A DNA stretch of 46,565 nt from Halorhabdus amylolytica (lineage in GTDB: Archaea; Halobacteriota; Halobacteria; Halobacteriales; Haloarculaceae), in contig NZ_SPQG01000018.1 of assembly GCF_004944975.1 (NCBI RefSeq), positions 1-46,565 of the forward strand, read 5' to 3'. Shown in pieces: positions 8,923-17,046 of the stretch. The position numbers and the translations under genes were made by a program. Below the pieces are notes generated by a model. That model was not told where the DNA came from. It saw nothing but the letters and a program-made list of their open reading frames with translations, and did not search any database. Position 1 is the stretch's first letter, and each line of letters starts with the position of its first letter.

Positions 8923-10170
8923 TCAGTCGTACAGCGGATATTCGTCGGTCAGTTCGTCGACGCGCTCACTCACTGCCCCGATGACGCTCTCGTCCTCGGG
9001 CGCGTCGACGACCTCGTAGATCAAATCGGCGACCTCGCGAGTGGTGTCCTCGTCGAACCCGCGAGTCGTCAGGCCCGGCGTGCCCGCTCGGATACCGGAT
9101 GGGTTGAACGACGAGCGCGTCTCGCCGGGGACCGTGTTTGCGTTGAGGACGATCCCAGCGTCTTCGAGCGCTTCCTCGACATCCTTGCCCGGCGTGTCCG
9201 GGTGCGAGGGCCGGAGATCGATCAACACGAGGTGGTTATCCGTGCCGCCGGAGACGAGTTCGAGGCCGTGCTCCTGGAGGCGATCGGCGAGGGCCGTCGC
9301 ATTGGCGACCGTCTGTTCGGCGTACTCCTCGAACTCGGGCTCTAGGGCCTCGCCGAAACCGACGGCCTTGCCGGCGATGTTGTGCATCAGCGGTCCGCCC
9401 TGCATCCCGGGAAAGACCGCGGAGTCGACGTCGTCGGCGTATTCCTCGTCGCACATGATGATGCCACCGCGGCCGGCCCGAATCGTCTTGTGGGTCGATC
9501 CCGTCACGAAATCCGCCACGCCGACCGGCGAGGAGTGGACGCCCGCCGCGACCAGTCCCGTGATGTGGGCGATATCAGCGAGATGGTAGGCGTCGACGCT
9601 CTCGGCGACTGCCTGAATTTCTTCCCACTCGACCTCGCGGGGATACGCCGAGTAGCCCGAGACGACGATATCGGGATCGAATTCCTCGGCTGTCTCGGCC
9701 AGCCCCTCGTAGTCGATATAGCCCGTCTCCTCGTCGACCTCGTACTGTTCGACGTCGTAGACCTGGCCGGCGAAGTTCGCCGGGTGGCCGTGGCTGAGGT
9801 GCCCGCCGTGGGTCAGGTCCAGCGAGAGGATCTTCTCACCGGGTTCGAGCACGGCCAGGTAGACGCCCATGTTGGCCTGACTGCCCGAGTGTGGCTGGAC
9901 GTTGACGTGCTCGGCCCCCCACAACTCCTTGGCACGCTCGATCGCGAGTTGCTCGACCTCGTCGGCGTACTCACAGCCGGCATAGTAGCGCTTGCCGGGG
10001 TAACCCTCGGCGTAGATGTTCGTCAGCGTCGACCCCTGGGCCTCGAGGACGGCCTCGCTGACGTGGTTCTCGCTGGCGATCATCGCCAGGGTGTCCTCCT
10101 GCCGATCGCGCTCGCCGACGAGGGCGTCGGCGACGGCCGGATCGACCTCACGGACAGTCTCGTGAGTCAT
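8923..10170 (-). CDS. glyA: Serine hydroxymethyltransferase
   Basis: A 415-residue PLP enzyme interconverting serine plus tetrahydrofolate with glycine plus methylene-tetrahydrofolate (a C1 carrier used in serine/glycine and nucleotide synthesis). Family motifs are clear: MIASENHVSEAV, TNIYAEGYPGKRYYAGCEY, VQPHSGSQANMGVY and DLTHGGHLSHG. The cofactor pocket has Asp199 and His202, and the Schiff-base lysine is Lys228 in TGSTHKTIRAGRGG. The length is typical. The ATG at 10170 (MTHETVREVDP) is chosen over an in-frame start 45 bp upstream that would add an unusual basic extension. It is divergent from tbsP. Confidence 0.97.
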   Translation of the reverse strand: MTHETVREVDPAVADALVGERDRQEDTLAMIASENHVSEAVLEAQGSTLTNIYAEGYPGKRYYAGCEYADEVEQLAIERAKELWGAEHVNVQPHSGSQANMGVYLAVLEPGEKILSLDLTHGGHLSHGHPANFAGQVYDVEQYEVDEETGYIDYEGLAETAEEFDPDIVVSGYSAYPREVEWEEIQAVAESVDAYHLADIAHITGLVAAGVHSSPVGVADFVTGSTHKTIRAGRGGIIMCDEEYADDVDSAVFPGMQGGPLMHNIAGKAVGFGEALEPEFEEYAEQTVANATALADRLQEHGLELVSGGTDNHLVLIDLRPSHPDTPGKDVEEALEDAGIVLNANTVPGETRSSFNPSGIRAGTPGLTTRGFDEDTTREVADLIYEVVDAPEDESVIGAVSERVDELTDEYPLYD

Positions 10171-10243
10171 ATGTCTCCCTCGTCGGCCCCTCTTGAATAA
10201 TCTATCTTTCCGCACTCGAGGGCGAGTCGCTTCGACCCCCGAC

Positions 10244-10322
10244 TGTCTCGGTAAAGAATCGAGGATTGGTCCGGAACGTCGGGCAAGACCGTCGGAGACG
10301 CGAAATCAGATTTGCCGAGACA
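10244..10322. promoter_or_regulatory. Widely spaced 8-bp inverted repeat between glyA and tbsP
   Basis: TGTCTCGG (10244-10251) and CCGAGACA (10315-10322) are exact reverse complements 63 bp apart. They could pair in a transcript or be two copies of one regulator half-site. The right copy lies immediately upstream of the AT-rich tbsP promoter. Confidence 0.25.
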
Positions 10323-10362
10323 ATAAGATTAAACACCTCCTTTGGTTATATACAAAACACAA
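10323..10362 (+). promoter_or_regulatory. AT-rich promoter region of tbsP
   Basis: The 40 bases before the tbsP ATG are strikingly AT-rich for this genome. They include TAAGATTAAAC and GGTTATATAC, which are TATA-like. No Shine-Dalgarno sequence is present, so a leaderless or very short-leader transcript is likely. Confidence 0.5.
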
Positions 10363-11178
10363 ATGTCCAGTCAAAATACGATAAACGGTTCGCTCCGGGC
10401 GATCATCGAGAAGGCCCTGGAGTCGGCGTCGGAGGCCTACGTCGTGAACCCGGCCGCCGAGACGATCACGGAACTGGTCGATGTGCTCGACGGGTTCGAG
10501 GACGCGCCGACGGTCCGGGTGCTCGTCCCCGAAACCCCTCTCAAAAGTGTCATGGACGACTTCTTGATCGCCAGCGTCGCGGCCGATCTGATCGATGCGG
10601 GGGTTCTCTCGATCCACCTCCTCTCGGAGGCCCCGGTCAACTCCCTCCTCGTGACCGACGACGCCGTCGTGTCGCTCGTGACTTCGGCGGGAACACCCGC
10701 GGGGCTCCGGAGCGACAACGGGGAGTTCGTCGAGGAGACGCGGACACACTTCGCCGACGTCTGGGAGTCCGCTGGGGAGCATTCCCTTCGGACGCCGCCG
10801 CTGTCCCGGGTTCGGTCGACGTTGGAGTCGGAACTCGGCCCCGAGACGCGGGCGGATTTCGACGCGGTACTGGACTCGCTGTCGGTCGCCCGCGGCGACG
10901 GGGACGGTCTCGACGAGGTGACGATCAGTCTGCTGGTGGCCGCCCGCAACGAGCAGTTGCTCTATGACATCAGCAAGTGGGGCGAGGACGTCGGGCTGGC
11001 GAGCAAGGCGACGTTCTCCCGGTCGAAGACCCAGCTCGAGGATCGTGGACTCCTCGACACCGAGAAGGTGCCGATCGACGTCGGCCGACCGCGACTGCGA
11101 TTAGTTCTGGGCGACGAGCGGTTGCACTCGGCTGACGCGGGCGAACTGGCCGACGTCGCGATGAATCTGCAGCCCTAG
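10363..11178 (+). CDS. tbsP: Transcriptional regulator TbsP (DUF5821 family)
   Basis: A 271-residue protein resembling haloarchaeal TbsP, a DNA-binding regulator that works with TrmB on glycolytic/gluconeogenic genes such as gapII in Haloferax. The N-terminal two thirds resemble a sensory alpha/beta domain (AYVVNPAAETITELVD, VMDDFLIASVAADLID). The C-terminal third is a winged helix: DEVTISLLVAARNEQLLYDI, then GLASKATFSRSKTQLEDRGL, then KVPIDVGRPRLRL. The ATG at 10363 follows an AT-rich promoter with no ribosome-binding site. Its position near sugar kinases is consistent with a role in sugar metabolism, but that link is inference. I am sure of the family, less so of the exact target genes here. 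Confidence 0.78.
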   Translation: MSSQNTINGSLRAIIEKALESASEAYVVNPAAETITELVDVLDGFEDAPTVRVLVPETPLKSVMDDFLIASVAADLIDAGVLSIHLLSEAPVNSLLVTDDAVVSLVTSAGTPAGLRSDNGEFVEETRTHFADVWESAGEHSLRTPPLSRVRSTLESELGPETRADFDAVLDSLSVARGDGDGLDEVTISLLVAARNEQLLYDISKWGEDVGLASKATFSRSKTQLEDRGLLDTEKVPIDVGRPRLRLVLGDERLHSADAGELADVAMNLQP

Positions 11179-11278
11179 GGAGCCTATCGGGGCCACTTCT
11201 CCGGGTTCGTAGCGGATGCCGTGGTCGACTGCCGTTCGGAACGCGACCTTTTTGCCGTTCGGGCCGCCACGGGGAGCC

Positions 11279-12994
11279 ATGACTGTCGGCATCGCCGGGT
11301 CGGGACCGGCCGTCGAGGCGATCGAGGCCGCGCTTTCGGACGTGGACGTCCGGGCGGAACGACGTGAGGCACTGGACGTCGGCGCGTTCGAACTGGGGAT
11401 CGTCGTCGACGTGGCCGGATCGACGGCTTTCGAGCGGGTCAACGACGTGGCCCGCGAGACGAACGCGCCGTGGATCGCGGTCGAACTCGGCGGCGTCGGC
11501 GGCGTGCCGGTTGTCGACGCGGCGATCACCGGATTCGACGGGACGGGCGGCTGTTACGCCTGTCTGGAGACGCGCGTCAGGTCGAACGTGGATCCGACCG
11601 AACAGCCGACCGAGGCACCACGGCCCACGACCGCCCGCTACGCCGGGGCGATCGCCGGCCGTGCCGCGGCCGGCTTCCTCGACGATGGAACCGACGGCCC
11701 GGACGTGTTCGGGCACGTGATCGAAATCCCTCACGAACGCCGACGGCTCCTGGCGGTTCCCCACTGTGGGTGTGGAACCGAACCCACTCGGAAGGTCGAG
11801 CGGACGACGGCTTCGCGGGGCGTCGAAGAATCGCTCGCGCTGGCCGAACGGGGGATCGACGATCGGGTCGGTATCGTCAGGGAGGTAGGCGAGATCCACT
11901 CCTACCCCCTGCCGTACTACCTGGCGCGGAGCGCCGACACCGGAGATTTCAGCGACGCTACCGCACCCTCCCAGGCCGCCGGTGTTGCCCTCGACTGGGA
12001 CGAGGCGTTCATGCGGGCACTGGGAGAAGCCTACGAGCGCTATGCTGCGGGCGTCTACCGCACGGAGACGTTCCGAAAGGCGTCCTACGAGCGTTTCGAC
12101 ACCGCCGTTCCGCCGGCTTCGTTCGTAACGCCGTCACCGCCGGACCGGGACAGGACCCGGCTGTGGATCGACGGTGAGAACCTCACGACAGGCCAGTCCG
12201 TCCAACTTCCGGCATCGCTGGTGCTGTATCCGCCGCCTGGCGAGGACGTCAGACCGGCGACGACAACCGGACTGGGGTTCGGCAACGCGAATGTCGAGGC
12301 GCTGTTATCGGGTCTCTACGAGGTTCTCGAACGGGATGCCGCGATGCTCGCCTGGTACTCGACGTTCGAGCCGCTTGGCCTCGCGGTCGAGGACGAACGC
12401 TTCGAAACCTTGGTCTCCCGGCTCGAGGCGGAAGGACTGTCCGTCTCGACACTGTTGCTCACCCAGGACGTCGATGTGCCGGTCGTGGCCTGTGCCGTCC
12501 ACCGGGACGACGGTGAGTGGCCCCGGTTCGCGATCGGGTCCAGCGCCGATCTCGACCCCGCCGCGGCCGCCAGGTCGGCGCTGACCGAGGCGACCCAGAA
12601 CTGGCTCGAACTCGGTCGGATGGGGCCCGATCGGGCGAACGAGGCCGGCGGCGCGATCGGCGAGTACGCCGACTTCCCCGACGAAGTCAGGTCGTTCGTC
12701 GATCCGGGAAGCGTCGTCCCCGCCGGGGACGTGGGGGCTGATCCCGTGCCAACGGGTGAGGCGGAACTGACAACATTGATCGAGCGGGTGATCGACGCCG
12801 ACATGACCCCGTACGGGGCGAGACTGACTACCAGAGACCTCGCTATGCTCGGCTTCGAGGCGGTGCGCGTGCTCGTCCCCGAGGCCCAGCCGCTGTTTCT
12901 GGGCGAGCCCTATTTCGGTGATCGACTCGATACTGTCCCGGACGAACTCGGGTTCGAATCGCGACCCGACCGGGCATTCCATCCGTTCCCTTGA
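11279..12994 (+). CDS. YcaO-domain protein with E1-like, zinc-binding N-terminal domain (TOMM cyclodehydratase-like)
   Basis: A 571-residue protein. Residues 1-180 look like the E1-like (ThiF/SagC-type) partner domain. It has a CxxC pair in GGCYACLETR (98-101) and a CxC in PHCGCGTEP, which together could form the zinc site. Residues 200-571 form a YcaO domain with its ATP-binding motifs: GEAYERYAAG, LLSGLYEVLERD and ALTEATQNW. The protein ends HPFP, reminiscent of the proline-rich C-terminus of azoline-forming YcaO enzymes. YcaO proteins activate amide carbonyls with ATP, giving azolines or thioamides. No precursor peptide, dehydrogenase or TfuA gene is adjacent, so the substrate is unknown. 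GGGGAG precedes the ATG. Confidence 0.82.
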   Translation: MTVGIAGSGPAVEAIEAALSDVDVRAERREALDVGAFELGIVVDVAGSTAFERVNDVARETNAPWIAVELGGVGGVPVVDAAITGFDGTGGCYACLETRVRSNVDPTEQPTEAPRPTTARYAGAIAGRAAAGFLDDGTDGPDVFGHVIEIPHERRRLLAVPHCGCGTEPTRKVERTTASRGVEESLALAERGIDDRVGIVREVGEIHSYPLPYYLARSADTGDFSDATAPSQAAGVALDWDEAFMRALGEAYERYAAGVYRTETFRKASYERFDTAVPPASFVTPSPPDRDRTRLWIDGENLTTGQSVQLPASLVLYPPPGEDVRPATTTGLGFGNANVEALLSGLYEVLERDAAMLAWYSTFEPLGLAVEDERFETLVSRLEAEGLSVSTLLLTQDVDVPVVACAVHRDDGEWPRFAIGSSADLDPAAAARSALTEATQNWLELGRMGPDRANEAGGAIGEYADFPDEVRSFVDPGSVVPAGDVGADPVPTGEAELTTLIERVIDADMTPYGARLTTRDLAMLGFEAVRVLVPEAQPLFLGEPYFGDRLDTVPDELGFESRPDRAFHPFP

Positions 12995-13034
12995 ACGAGG
13001 AGGGTAGTCCCGAGCGAGCCACGCTGCGGGACGA

Positions 13035-14177
13035 TCAGATCCCCAGTGCGGCACGCAGCATATCCCTGGAGCCGGGACCGAGACCTACCGCGACAACGGC
13101 GACGAGCAGTAGGTAGCTGTATCCCGGTTGTTCCTCGATGAACTCCTCGGAGAACAGCCAGACGATCGCGAGTGGGAAGGCGAGTTTCACGAGCAAGAAC
13201 GGCCACGACGCGCCGGTCGCTTCGAGGATGCCGGCGGGCAAGATCGTTTGGGTCACGTCGATGATGAAGGCGTTTGCGGGGTGTTTCGGCGAGTAGGAGA
13301 TGGGGAGGCCGATCGCGCCGGCCCAGTCGGAGATAAGGACGTTCGCCACGCCGTCGACGGCCTGGCCCCAGAGTACGACCAGACCGACCGCACCGGTCCC
13401 GTTGTTGATCGACGGCGCGACACGATCGGCGGCAGCGTAGACACCGTAGGCGAACAGCGTCGCCAGTCCGAGCGTGAGGATCACGACTTGCGGGTAGAAC
13501 CCGACGTATTCGACGGTGAATCCAAGGAATCCGAGATAGCCGATCGTGATCGAGAGTACAGTGACGCCGACGTATCCAAGCGTCCGTTCGGCCGACACGA
13601 CCACGCCCCGGTTGGCGAGTTCGACGCTTGCGAGTAGCGAAGCCAGCGCGACGCCGAAGACGGTGAAGTAGATGACCGGACTGATGAACAGCGTGTTCAA
13701 CGGATAGTCGATCGCCGGTTCGACGCCGACACTGGCCGCCGCGTCGGTGGCGTCCTCAACGACCCGAAGCGCGCCGCCGAACAGCATGAACGGCACCAGG
13801 GCGAAAAACATCGATCGGTCCAGGCCGATATCGAGCCGACGCAGGAGGAGATAGACCCCGATCACGAAGAACAGTCCAACGACCATGTAGCCGACCTCGG
13901 AGACGATCGTATAGCCCGGCTCGGCGACGATCGCCCCACCTCGTTCCGCGGCAACACAGGCCGTCTGACTGTTCTCGAGAGAGAGCCCGCCGTCCTTGAT
14001 CGCACAGGCAGCCTTGTGGGCGTCGGCGTACACCGGCCCCCAGAAGTACTGCCAGATAAATCCGTCCCAGACGGTCCGCGTGAAGGCGATCGAGCCCCCG
14101 ACGACGGCTACGATACCAGCGGCAAACGTCGCCAGCCAGGCCCGTTCCGGGTTGTCGGTGACTGCCCGAGAGTCCAT
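13035..14177 (-). CDS. DUF63 family integral membrane protein
   Basis: A 380-residue protein with about nine hydrophobic segments spread through its whole length. DUF63-like landmarks are [12 protein letters not shown] near the N-terminus, an extracytoplasmic loop with two cysteines ([10 protein letters not shown] and [10 protein letters not shown]) and the conserved [17 protein letters not shown] later segment with DATQ/DVTQ-like acidic positions lies in [16 protein letters not shown]. The family is conserved in archaea and its function is unknown. The gene is convergent with the YcaO gene (40-bp gap) and divergent from the next. I cannot assign substrate or partner. Confidence 0.85.
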   Translation of the reverse strand: MDSRAVTDNPERAWLATFAAGIVAVVGGSIAFTRTVWDGFIWQYFWGPVYADAHKAACAIKDGGLSLENSQTACVAAERGGAIVAEPGYTIVSEVGYMVVGLFFVIGVYLLLRRLDIGLDRSMFFALVPFMLFGGALRVVEDATDAAASVGVEPAIDYPLNTLFISPVIYFTVFGVALASLLASVELANRGVVVSAERTLGYVGVTVLSITIGYLGFLGFTVEYVGFYPQVVILTLGLATLFAYGVYAAADRVAPSINNGTGAVGLVVLWGQAVDGVANVLISDWAGAIGLPISYSPKHPANAFIIDVTQTILPAGILEATGASWPFLLVKLAFPLAIVWLFSEEFIEEQPGYSYLLLVAVVAVGLGPGSRDMLRAALGI

Positions 14178-14373
14178 GCCCGAGTTGCCGGGAGCCGGGG
14201 AGTTGAGCGTTCCGGTCCCGTATGTTCCGTTAGGGATCCGCGATCGATCCGATCCCCGCCTTGGCGCCCTTGGCCGCTATCGAGCCGACCGATCCCGATA
14301 TTGCCATCTATCTGATCGCAGTCATTGTCGACCGATCCGGACGCTTTTGCCGATCGCCGTCGATCGTCCCGGT

Positions 14374-15159
14374 ATGGATCCGGAGGTGCTGGGTGATCTC
14401 GTGGCGCCGTCCAGGCGGACCGACGCCGTCGCCTACCGTCACGGCGAAGAGCCCGCCCGCTCACAGAGTTACGACAGTCTCTGTACGACCGCCTGGCAGA
14501 CGGCGAACCTCCTGCGGCTCTATGGGGTGCACGCTGGCGCGACCGTGGGGATCGTCGACGCACCGAAACACCCCGACGACGGCCCGTCGACAGGTGACGT
14601 GGGGGAGCGAGTCCCTGGGACGCCGATCCCGGAGGTGATAACGACGTTTCTCGGGGCTTCGCTGCTCGGCGCCGTCGTCCGGTTCGATCCCGACCGATCC
14701 TTCGACGGATCGGCCCTGCTCTGTCCCGCTGCCTGGACCGAGTCCTACGACGTGGGATCTGGCTGTACGGTTCTTGCGTACGGCGGCCCGCCAAGCGACC
14801 CGTCAGTCGTCCATCTCGAGAGCGAGGTCTGGAGCGAGACACCCATCGAACCCCCCGAATCGGTGTCGCCGTCGGCACCCGCACTCGCGGCGGACCACCG
14901 GACGTTCGATCACGCGTCGCTCCTCTCGACCGCCGCCGATGTCGTCGAGGAATACGGGTTCGTCGAGGGAGACACTGTCGCGATCGGAGCGTCCCTCGCC
15001 CAACCGGGGACCGTCGTCGCCAGCGTGATCGCCCCGCTACTCGTGGGCGGGTCGATCCAGGTCGGCGGCGGGGACGTGGCCTCACGGGTCGGCGGCGATG
15101 GGATCGATCCCGCGGCGGTCACTCCTCGTCCGATGGGCGGACATAATTCGCAAGCGTGA
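14374..15159 (+). CDS. AMP-dependent synthetase-like protein, truncated
   Basis: A 261-residue protein resembling the N-terminal part of acyl-CoA synthetases and other AMP-forming ligases. AYRHGEEPARSQSYDSLCTT followed by ANLLRLYGVHAGATVGI matches the opening helix-strand unit of that fold. A later segment (VVEEYGFVEGDTVAIGAS) repeats a similar helix-strand theme. The usual family length is 500 residues or more. The P-loop-like Thr/Ser/Gly-rich motif and the C-terminal lid are absent, so catalytic activity is unlikely by itself. It may be a degenerate, lineage-specific paralogue. The ATG at 14374 is chosen because similarity begins there. Its 3' end overlaps the convergent membrane protein gene by 41 bp. 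Confidence 0.65.
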   Translation: MDPEVLGDLVAPSRRTDAVAYRHGEEPARSQSYDSLCTTAWQTANLLRLYGVHAGATVGIVDAPKHPDDGPSTGDVGERVPGTPIPEVITTFLGASLLGAVVRFDPDRSFDGSALLCPAAWTESYDVGSGCTVLAYGGPPSDPSVVHLESEVWSETPIEPPESVSPSAPALAADHRTFDHASLLSTAADVVEEYGFVEGDTVAIGASLAQPGTVVASVIAPLLVGGSIQVGGGDVASRVGGDGIDPAAVTPRPMGGHNSQA

Positions 15160-15865
15160 CGACGACGCCGATCAGCCAGCCGACGGGGAAGGAGATCCCG
15201 AACCACATGATCGCGTGGGCGATCCCTTCGAGGTCGAAGCGTGCACGCAACGTCTCGGCGATGCCGCCGTAGCTCAGGACAGTGTCGTTGATCCAGTGGG
15301 CCACGTCCGTACTCTGGGCGAAGATGGCGTCCTGTATCGTGGGATTGTAAAATGCCGCCACGATCGGCGGCAGGAACAGCGCGGTCATAGCGAACGGATA
15401 GGCGAACAGGACCGTCGTCACCCGACCGCCGACGGTTCTGAACAGGTAGGCGAGCATACCGGCGATCACCGCGACGACGCTCGCCACCAGGACGGCGAAG
15501 ACCTCGTCCTGATTGGTGAGTTCGAGGTGGGCGACCACCGTGAGTGAGCCCCACATGATCGTCAGGACGAGAAACGTTCCGATCGCGCCAATGTAGGCCG
15601 CAACCCAGTCGAGCCGGCTGGTTTGGGCGCGCATGACGTAGCCAAACAGGACCATCGGATACACGATGGCGAGGAGCAGCCAGCCCAGGACGCCCCAGGC
15701 ACGGTAAGTGATCCACCCGCGCTGGCTGTCTGGCGTCCACTTGCCCAACACCGTCTGGTCGGCGTCGACCTGCCGCGGATAGACGATCTCCATCCAGCTT
15801 TCGTGGAGTCGCTTGAGATCTATCCGGACCCCCTCGACGATACCCGACGCGTTCCCGGCCGACAT
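15119..15865 (-). CDS. Multi-pass membrane protein of unknown function (Yip1-like layout)
   Basis: A 248-residue protein. A cytosolic N-terminus (about 1-55, containing WMEIVYPRQVDADQTVLGKW) precedes five or six hydrophobic segments: AWGVLGWLLLAIVYPMVLFG, YIGAIGTFLVLTIMWGSL, VASVVAVIAGMLAYLF, VLFAYPFAMTALFLPPIVAA and a last one near FGISFPVGWLIGVVVTLA. The arrangement resembles Yip1-type proteins, but no diagnostic motif lets me assign the family. The 3' end overlaps the convergent ligase-like gene by 41 bp. Confidence 0.75.
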   Translation of the reverse strand: MSAGNASGIVEGVRIDLKRLHESWMEIVYPRQVDADQTVLGKWTPDSQRGWITYRAWGVLGWLLLAIVYPMVLFGYVMRAQTSRLDWVAAYIGAIGTFLVLTIMWGSLTVVAHLELTNQDEVFAVLVASVVAVIAGMLAYLFRTVGGRVTTVLFAYPFAMTALFLPPIVAAFYNPTIQDAIFAQSTDVAHWINDTVLSYGGIAETLRARFDLEGIAHAIMWFGISFPVGWLIGVVVTLANYVRPSDEE

Positions 15866-16031
15866 ATCCCGACGATTGAACGGGCCAGGGTATAACTGCT
15901 ACGAGGACAGGTCGTCGGTCTGTTCCGGAGGGGGCCACAGCCCAGTTCAGCGTCCGATTCGTCGAGAGGTCGTCCGGCACGCCGTTGGATCCCTTCGATG
16001 CCATCTTTTCTCGATCGTCCGACGGGGTCGA

Positions 16032-16865
16032 TTACCAGTCGGGAGCGAAATCCGGATCGATCCGCCGATCCCTTCGATCGATGGCGTCGATAGCGGCGAT
16101 ATCCTCGGCCGATAGATTCAGCCGCACGCTCCCGAGATTTTCCCGGATGTGCGTCTCGCTCGTCGCTTTCGGGATCGCTGCCACGTCGTGTTCCCGGAGC
16201 CACGCCAGGCTGACTGCTGCCGGGCTGACGTCGTGTTTATCGGCGATGTCACGGATCGTGGGGTCCTCCAGGATGGTGCCGCGAGCCAGCGGCGAGTACG
16301 CGACGAGGTTGTAGCCCGTTTCCTCGGCGTGGGCCAGCAGTTCCGTCTGGGGGAGAAGTGGATGCATCTCCACCTGGTTGGCGAAGATCGGTGCGTCCAG
16401 CACCTCCCGGGCACGATCGACATGCTCGGGCGTGAAGTTACTCACGCCGACGTGCTCGATCAGCTCGCGATCACGGAGCTCGTCGAACGCCGGGAGCGTC
16501 TCTTCCGGATCGTAGGCGCGACTCGGCCAGTGGACGTACAGGAGGTCCAGCGAGTCCACGCCCAGATCCTCAAGGCTGCGCTCCGTCGTCTCGATGACGT
16601 CCGCATACGAGAGGTTGCTCGCCCGCACCTTCGTTGCAAGGAAAATCTCCTCCCGTGGGACGTCGGCCGCGGCGATCCCGTCGCCGACAGCCGCCTCGTT
16701 GTTATAGCCCTGTGCCGTGTCGACGTGTCGATAGCCCGCTTGCAGGGCCGTTCGGACGCTCTCGGCACACTGTTCGGGATCGTCGTTCTGCCAGGTCCCG
16801 AGTCCGAGTACCGGCATCCCGTCGATCGACGGGACGTCTTCGGGATCGATCGGTGTCGTTTCCAT
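16032..16865 (-). CDS. Aldo/keto reductase
   Basis: A 277-residue NAD(P)H-dependent oxidoreductase of the AKR superfamily with a complete catalytic tetrad: Asp49 and Tyr54 (HVDTAQGYNNE), Lys79 (LATKV) and His112 (YVHWPSR). LIEHVGVSNFTPEH, NQVEMHPLLPQ and a C-terminal IPKATSETHIREN segment that grips the cofactor phosphate are all present. It belongs with the 2,5-diketogluconate reductase-like (AKR5) branch common in bacteria and archaea. The substrate cannot be deduced. It stands alone, with short intergenic gaps on both sides. Confidence 0.92.
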   Translation of the reverse strand: METTPIDPEDVPSIDGMPVLGLGTWQNDDPEQCAESVRTALQAGYRHVDTAQGYNNEAAVGDGIAAADVPREEIFLATKVRASNLSYADVIETTERSLEDLGVDSLDLLYVHWPSRAYDPEETLPAFDELRDRELIEHVGVSNFTPEHVDRAREVLDAPIFANQVEMHPLLPQTELLAHAEETGYNLVAYSPLARGTILEDPTIRDIADKHDVSPAAVSLAWLREHDVAAIPKATSETHIRENLGSVRLNLSAEDIAAIDAIDRRDRRIDPDFAPDW

Positions 16866-17046
16866 CGCGTCGATGGACGCCTCACAGCGAGTAAGGTGTT
16901 TGGAAAGTCAGCGGTAGGGGACTCAACGCAAACCCTGCCGCTTGGGAGGGTCACTGGTACTCTGGAAATGGCGACGGCTGAACTCATCGAGACGCTTGTA
17001 AGTCCGACGATCCGGCCGCTGGAGTCTCCTGAGTCCGACGGCAGGG

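Noticed and set aside
14910..16004. A 364-codon minus-strand frame over the membrane protein gene
   Set aside because: It is a shadow: very Arg-rich, no domain, and the other frame encodes a clear multi-pass membrane protein.
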